Assembly (NCBI GenBank): GCA_964423615.1
Contig: CAYRFQ010000020.1
Coordinates: forward strand, 1 to 64,000
Direction of reading: 5' to 3'
Length of the DNA stretch: 64,000 nucleotides
Source of the DNA: CAYRFQ01 sp964423615
Lineage (GTDB): Bacteria > Planctomycetota > Planctomycetia > Gemmatales > Gemmataceae
This document shows, in pieces, positions 50,575 through 58,912 of the stretch. The notes under the pieces were generated by a model. The model saw only the letters and a program-made list of their open reading frames with translations, did not search any database and was not told where the DNA came from. Position 1 is the first letter of the stretch. Each line of letters begins with the position of its first letter. A program made the position numbers and the translations under genes.

Positions 50575-52326
50575 TCAACCAGCCATAGCTTTCCGTTTCG
50601 CGGCAAGACCTTTCTTGACTTGAGCCAGCGTCTTCGTGTTGAAAACATCGGCCTTGTCCAACCAGCCCCTTTGGGCCACATATACTCCAAACCGAAACAG
50701 CCCGAGTTCACCAGTGGAATGAGCATCCGGGTTAATCACCAACGGCACTCCCAACTTCTTGGCCCGTTTACAATGAACCCAGTCCAAATCCAGGCGTGAT
50801 GGTTGAGCATTAATCTCAACCATCGTTCCCGTTTCCCCAGCCGCTTCCAGAACCGCTTCCAGGTTAATCTTGTAGCCTTCTCGTCGCAAAATCAATCGAC
50901 CCGTGGCGTGTCCGAGCATCGTCACATAGGGATTCTTCATGGCACGGATGACTCGCTCCGTCATCGCTTCTTCCGATTGATTAAAATGAGTATGGACACT
51001 GGCAACGACATAATCAAACGTACTCAACAACTCATCGTCGTAGTCGAGACTACCATCTTCGAGAATATCGCATTCAATTCCTTTGAATACAGTTATTCCT
51101 TTGAGCTTCTTATTGACTTCGTCGATTTCTTTCTGTTGTTCCAGGACACGTTCAGGGGATAAACCATTGGCAATAGTTAGTGATTGGGAATGATCGGCAA
51201 GGCCCAAATACTTCATTCCGAGTTTCTTGGCAGCTAAAGCCATTTCTTCAACAGTATGTTTTCCGTCGCTGTAGACTGTGTGGTTGTGGAAAACTCCGGT
51301 GATGTCCTTCTCGGTTAACAAAGTGGGGAGAGCATCCTGAAGGGAGGCTTCGATTTCTCCAGTATTTTCCCGCATGGCAGGCGGGATGTACGAAAGGTCC
51401 AAAGCTTTGAAAATATCGGCTTCGTCCTTCGCCGTCACACTTTTTCCTTCGCCTTCCAAACCGTACTCATTGAGTTTGAGACCATACTCGATAGCACGGG
51501 ACCTCATTGCTATGTTATGTTCTTTACTTCCTGTGAAGTAATGCAACGCAAAGGGAAAAACTTCGTCCTTCACGATTCTCAGATCCGCATTCATAACGAT
51601 TTGGCTATGTCCCGCGCCTTCAGAAACGATCACACTCGATTTCGTCTCCCCATGAGATGTCACTTTCATAACCAAAGGCATGTTGACGAAAACTTCCATG
51701 ATCGGTTCCGGCTCATTCGAACTGACCAAAATATCAATGTCCTTGGCCGTTTCTCGCCTTCGCCGGAGACTCCCACAAACCTCCATTCGAATTATTTCAG
51801 GACACTTCCGTAACTCCTCAAGAATCATTTCGCCGATATACATGGCTTGGTCGATCCGAAGTCGATTTCCCACTTGCCCAAGAAACTCGATCCCTTCAAG
51901 AATCTTCTGCTGCGTCTTCGCTCCGAAGCCTTTCTTCTTGGCAACGATTCCGTCCTCACAAGCCGCCTTCAGTTTGTCAATCGTGTCGAGGTCCATTTCC
52001 TGGTACAGAACCTTGATCTTCTTGGGCCCGAGTCCAGGAATCCTCAACATTTCAAGAAGCCCGGGAGGTGTCTTCGCTTTGAGATCTGTATACTCTTTCA
52101 ATTCTCCAGTCTTCACTAACGACAAGATGTTTCGTTGCATCGATGATCCGATGCCGGGTATGTCTCCAAGTTCACCAGCAGAAATCACCTCGGCCAAATC
52201 ACGGTCAAGATTGGAAAGAGCATGAGCACCGTTTTTGTACGACTTGCACCGAAACGGATTCTCACCATGGAGTTCCATCAACGTTCCCATTTCGTCGAGA
52301 ATGGCAGCGATATCATTCTTGTTCAT
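50575..52326 (-). CDS. polX: DNA polymerase X family protein with PHP domain
   Basis: A 583-residue bacterial PolX. The first part has helix-hairpin-helix motifs (ISAGELGDIPGIGSSMQRN; LEMLRIPGLGPKKIKVL). The polymerase palm has CGSLRRRRETAKDIDILVSS, with the GS and the DxD metal ligands, and LYLHYF-type thumb sequence ALHYFTGSKEHN. The C-terminal PHP phosphoesterase domain has VFHNHTVYSDGKHTVEEM, ADHSQSL, GIECDIL, SVHTHF and NPDAHS as metal ligands. Known bacterial PolX fills gaps and has 3'-5' exonuclease activity in base-excision repair. AGGAG is seven bases before the ATG. Confidence 0.95.
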   Translation of the reverse strand: MNKNDIAAILDEMGTLMELHGENPFRCKSYKNGAHALSNLDRDLAEVISAGELGDIPGIGSSMQRNILSLVKTGELKEYTDLKAKTPPGLLEMLRIPGLGPKKIKVLYQEMDLDTIDKLKAACEDGIVAKKKGFGAKTQQKILEGIEFLGQVGNRLRIDQAMYIGEMILEELRKCPEIIRMEVCGSLRRRRETAKDIDILVSSNEPEPIMEVFVNMPLVMKVTSHGETKSSVIVSEGAGHSQIVMNADLRIVKDEVFPFALHYFTGSKEHNIAMRSRAIEYGLKLNEYGLEGEGKSVTAKDEADIFKALDLSYIPPAMRENTGEIEASLQDALPTLLTEKDITGVFHNHTVYSDGKHTVEEMALAAKKLGMKYLGLADHSQSLTIANGLSPERVLEQQKEIDEVNKKLKGITVFKGIECDILEDGSLDYDDELLSTFDYVVASVHTHFNQSEEAMTERVIRAMKNPYVTMLGHATGRLILRREGYKINLEAVLEAAGETGTMVEINAQPSRLDLDWVHCKRAKKLGVPLVINPDAHSTGELGLFRFGVYVAQRGWLDKADVFNTKTLAQVKKGLAAKRKAMAG

Positions 52327-52679
52327 GGAAGGCTCCTGTGGAGAAAAGAATTGCTTCTGGATGTCTATCGGTAGGATAATTCGTTCCAGGGTGGATCGAC
52401 AAGGCCAGCAGAGTTGACAGCATCAGAGTGGAAACGGGACGTCAAAGAACACCAACACTCGCATCACGTCATCCGCGACCGTTTTCCGTCCGGACCCATG
52501 GACAAAGACAGGTCGGAACCGGTCCTGAAATCCACGTCTCTGACCAACTTCCAATATCGAGACTTGAGTGGATAAAGAAGCAGACACACTCCCATTTGCC
52601 GTCCACTCCTTGTATGCCCTGGAAAGGGCATACAAATTGTGCCTGCTACTTCATCCGCCCAGTTCTCAATAAATCACAG
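52327..52679. other. Intergenic region with an inverted-repeat element
   Basis: About 350 bases between two minus-strand genes. It contains the element at 52575-52651, no gene. Confidence 0.45.
52575..52651. repeat. MITE/REP-like element with inner hairpin
   Basis: Ends AAGAAGCAGACACA and TGTGCCTGCTACTT are inverted with two mismatches and match the ends of the 2935-3053 element. Inside is a perfect 10-bp stem TTGTATGCCC/GGGCATACAA with loop TGGAAA (52610-52635). Confidence 0.6.
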
Positions 52680-53783
52680 TTACGCAGCAACTCGGAATCC
52701 AGAAAGACCGGTCGAATGCAACATTACTTCCAATGCCGTCACAAGTCGATCCGGTCCACGGGCATCAATCAACTGACGACCACACCGGCTCATGGCTTGA
52801 CGCTCAATCGGTTCAACCATGAGATTGTGAACAGCCGTTCGAATTGTTCCCGCGGAAAGACTTTCATGCCATCCCAAGCAAGTGGCCGCACCTTCCTCTT
52901 CGAGACGTTGGGCTGTGGGCCAGTAGGCCTCGGACTGAACGATCATCAATTGAGGAAGCCCAACCGCAGCAAGTTCTACCGACCAACCATTCCCCGACGT
53001 GATGGCGAAATGACAGCGGACAATGCGGGCCGAAACTTCCGAAGGCTCAACTGCTATCTCCACGCGCTCAGGCATCGATTCTGCCAAGGCTTGTAACTGT
53101 TCTAACCCCGGATGCTGAGTCCTCACTACGACATCTACTTTTCCTACGCGAGGAATGTTGAGCAAGATTTTCGTCAACTCCATCGTCTTGTTATTCGGAT
53201 CATCTTCACCAAGGGATAGCAATATTCGAAACTGGTTCGGTGGCGACTTCCCATTCGGGTGAGGAAGTGGAGCGGGTTCCTGAGCCCGAGCTGCCCGGCA
53301 CCGTCTCACCTCAGAACGCACTAGGGCATACCTAGGGCCCATCAATAGCTGCGTGCAAGGAGAAAATTCATAGACTTCTTTATCTGGACCCAGCAACGGA
53401 TTAATCAACAAATGACTTGGGAATTGAATGGCTGCAGCATGATCGAACGAAACAAGCATAACTCCAGTATTTCGCAGGGCAGCCAGATAATCTTCAGTAA
53501 CATCGGGACTATCTACGACCACGGCAGCCGGACGAAGTCGTCGAATCTCTTGAACCGTTTCGATCAAATCATCTTCGGTCCCAACAGGACTTTCGGCGGA
53601 TAACCATTCGTTTCCTGTCCGCTTGATGTTCAGTCCAAGGTAAGCAGGGTCCAAGCCCGAAAGAAAATACGCCGTCCGACGCCTTCTTTGAAGGGCCGCG
53701 GCAAACGTCATACAACGAGCCAGTTGCTCATACCCTGTGCGCGGAGACGCATCGACCCGAAACAGTACGGGTTCTCTACTCAT
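52680..53783 (-). CDS. PseG/SpsG-like glycosyltransferase-fold protein, catalytic His replaced
   Basis: A 367-residue protein resembling PseG (UDP-2,4-diacetamido-trideoxy-altropyranose hydrolase) and SpsG. It begins FRVDASPRTGYEQLARCMTF, where PseG has FRxDAS..G.GHxMRCL; aligned by RC, the GH pair becomes EQ. The C-terminal half has CHFAITSGNGWSVELAAVGLPQLMIV, the sugar-nucleotide-binding region. True PseG uses the His of this motif, so hydrolase activity is doubtful. Start ATG at 53783 is taken with AGGAAC ahead, and it gives the family N terminus. About 4 kb away is a DegT-type aminotransferase. Confidence 0.78.
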   Translation of the reverse strand: MSREPVLFRVDASPRTGYEQLARCMTFAAALQRRRRTAYFLSGLDPAYLGLNIKRTGNEWLSAESPVGTEDDLIETVQEIRRLRPAAVVVDSPDVTEDYLAALRNTGVMLVSFDHAAAIQFPSHLLINPLLGPDKEVYEFSPCTQLLMGPRYALVRSEVRRCRAARAQEPAPLPHPNGKSPPNQFRILLSLGEDDPNNKTMELTKILLNIPRVGKVDVVVRTQHPGLEQLQALAESMPERVEIAVEPSEVSARIVRCHFAITSGNGWSVELAAVGLPQLMIVQSEAYWPTAQRLEEEGAATCLGWHESLSAGTIRTAVHNLMVEPIERQAMSRCGRQLIDARGPDRLVTALEVMLHSTGLSGFRVAA

Positions 53784-54220
53784 AATTCTCTGTTCCTGAT
53801 GAGAGTTAGATGATGACGGGTGACGCCTCAAATCACCCGCAAAAGTCCTCCCACACAACACCCATCGAGTTTTCCGTATGGGTCGGCTTCTGAGGTTTCA
53901 TAAATGGAACTTCAGACGACAGGTTACGCGTGGGATACAATAGGGGAAGGAAATCATGGGGAAGTTAGACGGGATCAAGGCGGCGCGAGTCACCAGAGAT
54001 TGCCTCGATCGGCTTCCGCTTATTGACAATGCGTTGTCAATTGGGGTTGGGATGATTCCGTTCATTCCTTCCTCGTCTCTCGTTTCCCTTCCAAGGTTGA
54101 AAGGGGCATCGCAGGGTTCCGTCCTACGATGGGGGGATATTACATCAGATCACTGTCACAGGAAAAGGGGAAATGGGATCATCATTCTCCGTTGATATCC
54201 TGACTCGGAAGGAATGTAGA
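53784..54220. other. Divergent intergenic region, nothing recognised
   Basis: About 435 bases. A 79-codon frame at 53956-54195 has no ribosome site worth noting and no recognisable product. Promoters for the PseG-like and isomerase genes should lie here. Confidence 0.35.
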
Positions 54221-55048
54221 GTGAATAAAATAGGTGTAATGTTGAACAACTTAGAGAAGGATAGATTGAAAGCTTTCCAGGTTGCCAAGGCAGCCGGATT
54301 TGATGTCATCCACGCAAATACTGTCCATGAATCTTGGCTGTCGGGGCCAGAGAGGAACCTATATATCCAGGAAGCCCAAAAGAACCGACTGGCCATCGAC
54401 ACCATGTTTGTCGGATTCGATGGCCAAAGTTATGCCGACATCCACTCCGTGGAAAAGACCGTTGGAATCCTACCACTCCGGGATAAACGCGAACATCGAG
54501 TCAACCACGTCTTGGAATATTCCTCGTTCGCCAAAGAACTTGGAGTGACTTCTCTCGGTATACACCTCGGCCGCATCCCAGAGGACAAAAGTATCGCCGA
54601 GTACACTTTCCTAATGCACGCGATGGAGCGTATACTTGATAAGTGCGAAGAGAATAATCAACTCTTCAACCTGGAAACTGGACAGGAAGCTCCGCACCAC
54701 CTTCGAGACTTCATCCAACACGTCGATCGGCCGAATCTCGGAGTCAATTTCGATTGTGGGAACTTTGTCCTCTATGGGACATCGGACCCGGTAGCCGCCC
54801 TTGATGTCCTGGGTCCTTTCGTCCGAGGATTTCACTGTAAAGACGGAGTCGGAACAACCGAACCGGGAAAACTCGGGAAAGAAATGCCGCTCGGTCAAGG
54901 GGAAGTTGATTTCCCCACTCTCCTGAAGAATGCAGTGGGGTACGGTTTCCAGGGACCGTGGATTATCGAGCGTGAGCATGGACCCAACGTACTCCAGGAG
55001 GTCCAAGTTGGGAAACGCTTCCTGGAAGACATCGTGAATGCGCTGTAG
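54221..55048 (+). CDS. Sugar phosphate isomerase/epimerase (AP endonuclease 2-type TIM barrel)
   Basis: A 275-residue xylose-isomerase-like TIM-barrel protein. Metal ligands of the family are visible as Glu in FNLETGQEAP, Asp in NFDCGNFVLYG, His in GFHCKDG and Glu in WIIEREHG. GVTSLGIHLGRIPED carries the usual strand-3 His. Members isomerise or epimerise sugars and inositols; the substrate is not predictable. Start is GTG at 54221 after GGAAGGAATGTAGA; the open frame further 5' would add 16 unsupported residues. It stands alone in the plus direction before the parB gene. Confidence 0.83.
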   Translation: MNKIGVMLNNLEKDRLKAFQVAKAAGFDVIHANTVHESWLSGPERNLYIQEAQKNRLAIDTMFVGFDGQSYADIHSVEKTVGILPLRDKREHRVNHVLEYSSFAKELGVTSLGIHLGRIPEDKSIAEYTFLMHAMERILDKCEENNQLFNLETGQEAPHHLRDFIQHVDRPNLGVNFDCGNFVLYGTSDPVAALDVLGPFVRGFHCKDGVGTTEPGKLGKEMPLGQGEVDFPTLLKNAVGYGFQGPWIIEREHGPNVLQEVQVGKRFLEDIVNAL

Positions 55049-55355
55049 AGAGTTCTCAAGGGAATGGTTCTGACAATCAGCCTCGGTCACGTCGTCTACG
55101 GTCTTGTCGTATAGCGTGACAGAGGAATGCTCGGTTGACCCTGAGCACACCAAAAATGGGTCCACCATCGTACCTCATCACATCTCCGATGCGGGTTGGT
55201 TTGTTCCATGAGGAACTTTCCTGATGTCCACAGAGTGCCACATTCTTCACTCTCAAACCTCGATTGTCTGAAATCTGGGGCTGGTGTTAGAATGCCGCCA
55301 CGAACAGAATCGTACCAGGGGTAAGAACCTTGGCGGAAAAGAACGGAGGAGTGAG
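55049..55355. other. Intergenic region upstream of parB, nothing recognised
   Basis: About 305 bases with no gene, repeat or parS-like site recognised. The parB promoter should lie here. Confidence 0.35.
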
Positions 55356-56171
55356 GTGGATCAAATGGAACTCGCAGTCGATCAAATTGGATTGAATCCG
55401 TTTCAGCCTAGAAAGGAAATCGATCCGGACGACCTCGCCGAGCTGTGCGAGAGCATCAAAAATCACGGCATCCTGCAGCCGATTGTGGTCCGTCGTGTCG
55501 GGGATACCTTCCAACTGGTTGCTGGCGAGCGGCGACTAAGAGCGGCTCAGACCGCAGGGTTCGCCAACGTCCCAGTCCGACTTGTCGACTTCAATGACCA
55601 ACAAACGATCGAAGCCGCTTTAGTCGAAAACATTCAACGGTCGGACCTGAACCCGATAGAAAAGGCCATTGGGTTCAAAGATTATCTCGATCGGTTTGGA
55701 CTCAATCATGACCAACTCGCCCAACGTTTGGGCCTAGCACGATCCACGATCACCAATCTCGTGAACCTGCTGGAATTGACCCCAGATGTACAAAACGGAC
55801 TGAGGAACGGCCAAATCTCCGAGGGCCACGCCAAGGTCCTCAAAGGAATCAAAGACCACGATCAACAAGTGGCTGTTTTCCGCCAGATCGTGTCTCAGGG
55901 ACTCAGCGTCAAAGCCACCGAAAGTTTGGCTCGTGAATTGCGGCAAGACAAAGGCGACGATACGACCGGCGGAAAAGGGGCTGGAAAAAACCAACCAGTC
56001 GAGAAAACCCCCCACGTCCAAAGCATCGAGGATGAGTTACGCCAGCGGTTGGCAATCCCCGTCGACATCAAACTCAAGGACAAAGACAAAGGGCAAATCG
56101 TGCTAAAGTTCGAATCGAACGACGACTTCGAAAGAGTGCTCGAATGGATTCGACAAAGTACGGCTGCGTAG
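55356..56171 (+). CDS. parB: ParB/Spo0J-family chromosome partitioning protein
   Basis: A 271-residue ParB. The N-terminal CTPase/ParB-Srx domain has IGLNPFQPRKEIDPDDLAEL, GILQPIVVRR, LVAGERRLRAAQ and ALVENIQRSDLNPIEKA. The helix-turn-helix is LNHDQLAQRLGLARSTITNLVNLLEL. The C-terminal dimerisation region has VQSIEDELRQRLAIPVDIKL. ParB loads on parS sites and helps to segregate the chromosome. No parA gene is within the window. A parS-like palindrome is 2.7 kb downstream. The start is GTG 55356 with AGGAG five bases ahead; ATG 55365 is an alternative. Confidence 0.93.
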   Translation: MDQMELAVDQIGLNPFQPRKEIDPDDLAELCESIKNHGILQPIVVRRVGDTFQLVAGERRLRAAQTAGFANVPVRLVDFNDQQTIEAALVENIQRSDLNPIEKAIGFKDYLDRFGLNHDQLAQRLGLARSTITNLVNLLELTPDVQNGLRNGQISEGHAKVLKGIKDHDQQVAVFRQIVSQGLSVKATESLARELRQDKGDDTTGGKGAGKNQPVEKTPHVQSIEDELRQRLAIPVDIKLKDKDKGQIVLKFESNDDFERVLEWIRQSTAA

Positions 56172-56172
56172 A

Positions 56173-56515
56173 GCGCTTCACGCTTCTATTGGGTATGGTT
56201 TTTCGTGTTCAAAGTCCTTCTCACCCGGGGCAGTCGGCTAAACAAATGTCGTGTTTTCGATTTTCAGCCCCGGAGGGGCGAGATCCTAGCCGTGGGTGTG
56301 AATCCACGGAACTCAAAGAACCAGAACAATCACGACTCTTATTTATCCGACCGACCGAGGGGAGAAGGCCCCCAACCCGAGCGAAGCGGGAAACGCAGTG
56401 GAACCGGAAGGATCACGAATTGGTCCTATCCCCAGAAGGGTTCTCAGGCTCAAAAGTCCAGCGACTGCGAACTGTACCCAACACGAACGTTCACCGCCCT
56501 AGGTAGCCCATTACA
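56173..56515. repeat. Dispersed intergenic repeat, most complete copy B
   Basis: Starts one base after the parB stop and fills most of the gap to the next gene. Contains, in order, the left block (CACGCTTCTATTGGGTATGG, TTCAAAGTCCTTC), the hairpin CCCCGGAGGGG and the right block (CGAAGCGGGAAACGC, CGAACTGTACCCAACACGAA). Related copies or fragments: 1-236, 5200-5290, 27520-27640, 40105-40140, 40557-40670 and perhaps 63590-63715. No ORF is conserved. Confidence 0.75.
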
Positions 56516-56597
56516 ATAGCGACCAGGACTGAACTTGTGCTCCGTTCTGGTCACAGCTGTTTAACCAAAAGCCAATTTCGGAAACTGAGATCAAGTC

Positions 56598-57137
56598 ATG
56601 TTCTCGCGCGTCTTCATCCTTCTAGTTATCACCTCCACATCCGTCGCGTCGACTCAAGAGCGAAAATCCCAGTGGAAACGAATTTTTCCTCCCGATCAAT
56701 CGTTCACCTTCTTACTCCCCGAGAACCCCTCCTTCTCAACCAAAACGTTGAACGGCAAGGAGGGACGTGTCGAACTCAACGATTGGGTTCTGAAAAGTAG
56801 AAAAGCTCGCCCACTCATGCACTTCAGTCACTCCACTTGTTCAACCGCAATTCCGGCCGAGGAAGCATGCGAAGCCAGGATCGACGCCGCACAGGAAGCT
56901 ACTATCGAGGAATTGAAAGGCAGAGTGATCAGCGTCAAACGATTCCAACTTCGGGAACACCCAGGAAAAGAAATCCGCCTAAAACTTCCGGATGGAAGGT
57001 TCGCCCAAGTGCGATTCGTGGCAGTGCGGAAACACGTTTTCACATTATTGGTGGTAGGGAAGAAAGCCGAACTCGAGAGCTTCGAAGCTCGAGTCTTTTT
57101 TCGATCGTTCCGACTCAGGGGGGCTGGACCTCAATGA
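56598..57137 (+). CDS. Exported hypothetical protein, 179 residues
   Basis: A secreted protein with signal peptide MFSRVFILLVITSTSVAS followed by TQERKSQWKRIFPPDQSF. The mature part has ITSFTFLLPENPSF-like beta segments and one HFSHSTCSTAIPAEEACEAR stretch with two Cys that could form a disulfide. The C-terminal half (LREHPGKEIRLKLPDGRFAQVRFVAVRKHVFTLLVVG) resembles small planctomycete and proteobacterial exported domains with lipid-transfer-like folds, a weak impression. The ATG follows ACTGAGATCAAGTC. It stands alone between the dispersed repeat and tRNA-Pro. No function is recognised. Confidence 0.65.
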   Translation: MFSRVFILLVITSTSVASTQERKSQWKRIFPPDQSFTFLLPENPSFSTKTLNGKEGRVELNDWVLKSRKARPLMHFSHSTCSTAIPAEEACEARIDAAQEATIEELKGRVISVKRFQLREHPGKEIRLKLPDGRFAQVRFVAVRKHVFTLLVVGKKAELESFEARVFFRSFRLRGAGPQ

Positions 57138-57238
57138 GTCCATCCAACCACCTCCAATCGAAACTCCAAAATCGGAATCATCGGCGAAGTCGGCCTTGGC
57201 TCAAAATACTTGGTTTCGTATACTACTAACACATCGAT

Positions 57239-57313
<75 letters not shown>

Positions 57314-57332
57314 CTTTTTATCATCCTACCCA

Positions 57333-58535
57333 TTACTGGATCGTACTGCTCATCTTGAAGATCGGAAGCAGCAGTCCTAATACGATCAGTAAAGTAAATC
57401 CAGCCATCACAAGCAGCATCAAAGGCTCCAATAACCTTACAAACAAATCAAGGTTCCGGGCCGTACGAGTCTCGAGAGCATTCGCGATATCCAATAACAC
57501 TTTCTCGAGATTGTTACTCTCTTCACCCACGGCAATCATTTCAACGACATCATTCGGGATGTACTTACATCCCTGCAGCGGAGTCGCCAAAGAATCCCCA
57601 GCAGTAACGTTATCCGCCGCCCGATTGATGGTATCCGTCAGAACCTTATTTCCCGTGGAATCCTTCGCAATACGCAAAGCCTGAAGCAACGGGATCCCGT
57701 TCTGCAACAACGTACCCTGGATGCGAGTAAACCTCGAAAGGGCCAAGTTCAAGTAGATCTTCCCAGCGACGGGAAGATTGAGTTTCCAGACGTCAACCGT
57801 CCTACGACCGGATTCAGTAGATGACCACCTAACAAACAAGACTAGAACTAGGACAATGCCAGCCAGGGCAACCCACCAATACCCGATCATAAATTCACTG
57901 AAACCGATCAACATTTTCGTGAGTTGCGGCATCTCTCCACGCTGTTCCAGACGATCGAAGATGGGTTGAAACATCGGAACAAATACGATGACCAAAATAA
58001 TCAAGACCAGAGATCCCACGCCCAACAGGAAGATCGGATAAGCCAGCGCTCCCATTACCTTCGATTTGAGCTCTTCCTGGTGTTCCGTAAAGATCGCGAT
58101 CCGCTTGAGCACGTCTTCCAGAAAACCACCTTCCTGACCCGCTCGCACCATACTGACGGCTAGCTCAGAGAACGCTTTGGGATACTTGGACATCGAGTCG
58201 GCAAGGGTTGTTCCATCAGCCACATCAGCGCGGATTTCCCGCACGATCATCACTAGACTGGCCGTCGACGACTGCCGTTCCAGAATCTCAAGGGATCGAA
58301 GCAAGGGCACACCCGCTTGGAGAAGGTCAGCAAGTTGAGAATAGAAGACCGCCATTTGGCGAGCCCCGACCCCACCGAAGAACCCCTTTCCTGGAGCTTT
58401 CGACTGTTCGATTCGCACCGGAAACAAGCCTTTGGAGTCCAACAAGGACATCACCTCAGCCTCGCTCCCGGCCGTCAAAATGCCCTCACTCTGGGCTCCA
58501 CTGTTACCAACTGCCGTATATCGATACTCTGGCAT
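57333..58535 (-). CDS. Type II secretion/type IV pilus platform protein (GspF/PilC family)
   Basis: A 400-residue inner-membrane protein with the typical two T2SF repeats and three membrane helices (about 170-195, 218-240, 375-398). MPEYRYTAVGNSGAQSEGILTAGS is a typical N terminus; repeat signatures are FYSQLADLLQAGVPLLRSLEIL and FTRIQGTLLQNGIPLLQALRI. It forms the membrane platform for pseudopilus assembly with the GspE/PilB ATPase encoded upstream at 58913. A gap of 378 bases with a parS-like site separates them, which is unusual for such a pair. GAG precedes the ATG. Confidence 0.93.
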   Translation of the reverse strand: MPEYRYTAVGNSGAQSEGILTAGSEAEVMSLLDSKGLFPVRIEQSKAPGKGFFGGVGARQMAVFYSQLADLLQAGVPLLRSLEILERQSSTASLVMIVREIRADVADGTTLADSMSKYPKAFSELAVSMVRAGQEGGFLEDVLKRIAIFTEHQEELKSKVMGALAYPIFLLGVGSLVLIILVIVFVPMFQPIFDRLEQRGEMPQLTKMLIGFSEFMIGYWWVALAGIVLVLVLFVRWSSTESGRRTVDVWKLNLPVAGKIYLNLALSRFTRIQGTLLQNGIPLLQALRIAKDSTGNKVLTDTINRAADNVTAGDSLATPLQGCKYIPNDVVEMIAVGEESNNLEKVLLDIANALETRTARNLDLFVRLLEPLMLLVMAGFTLLIVLGLLLPIFKMSSTIQ

Positions 58536-58912
58536 CGTGATCTCGCAGTAACGTTGAAACTCGCATCCACCGAGCGGTCCCTAGTTAAACGAAGGACCAC
58601 TTCGGTTTAGTTATCCACCAATCGGTTTCCCTCAAGTCGAAATTGGCTTGTATTCGAGAAAGATCAGATTGCTTTGGAGACACCTGAAGGAATGAAGAAG
58701 GAAATCCAGTCGTAGGTACACGCGGCTCGCTTGTACTTCTCTTAGCCTCTACCTGTATCTCGCGACAAAACTTGTCACCTAACCAACACGACCAACAATC
58801 GCTCTCGCAGTCGCGGAACTGTCCCACGAACCGCCAGCCTCGATCGATGTTCTACGTGGAACATCCTTGCCCCAAAAGGTGTGGAACCACGGACCCGTCA
58901 GGACACCGAACG
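58536..58912. other. Intergenic region with the parS-like site
   Basis: About 380 bases between gspE and gspF, no gene supported. Contains the palindrome at 58848-58863. TTGGGGCAAGG and a second GTGGAACCAC lie next to it. Confidence 0.5.
58848..58863. promoter_or_regulatory. parS-like ParB-binding site
   Basis: TGTTCTACGTGGAACA, a 16-bp palindrome with one mismatched pair, differs by one base from the symmetrical parS variant TGTTCCACGTGGAACA and by three from the B. subtilis-type TGTTTCACGTGAAACA. It is intergenic, 2.7 kb from the parB gene. ParB binding is inferred. Confidence 0.68.

Noticed and set aside
53956..54195. 79-codon open frame
   Set aside because: Weak start, no recognisable sequence, and it overlaps the start region of the isomerase gene.
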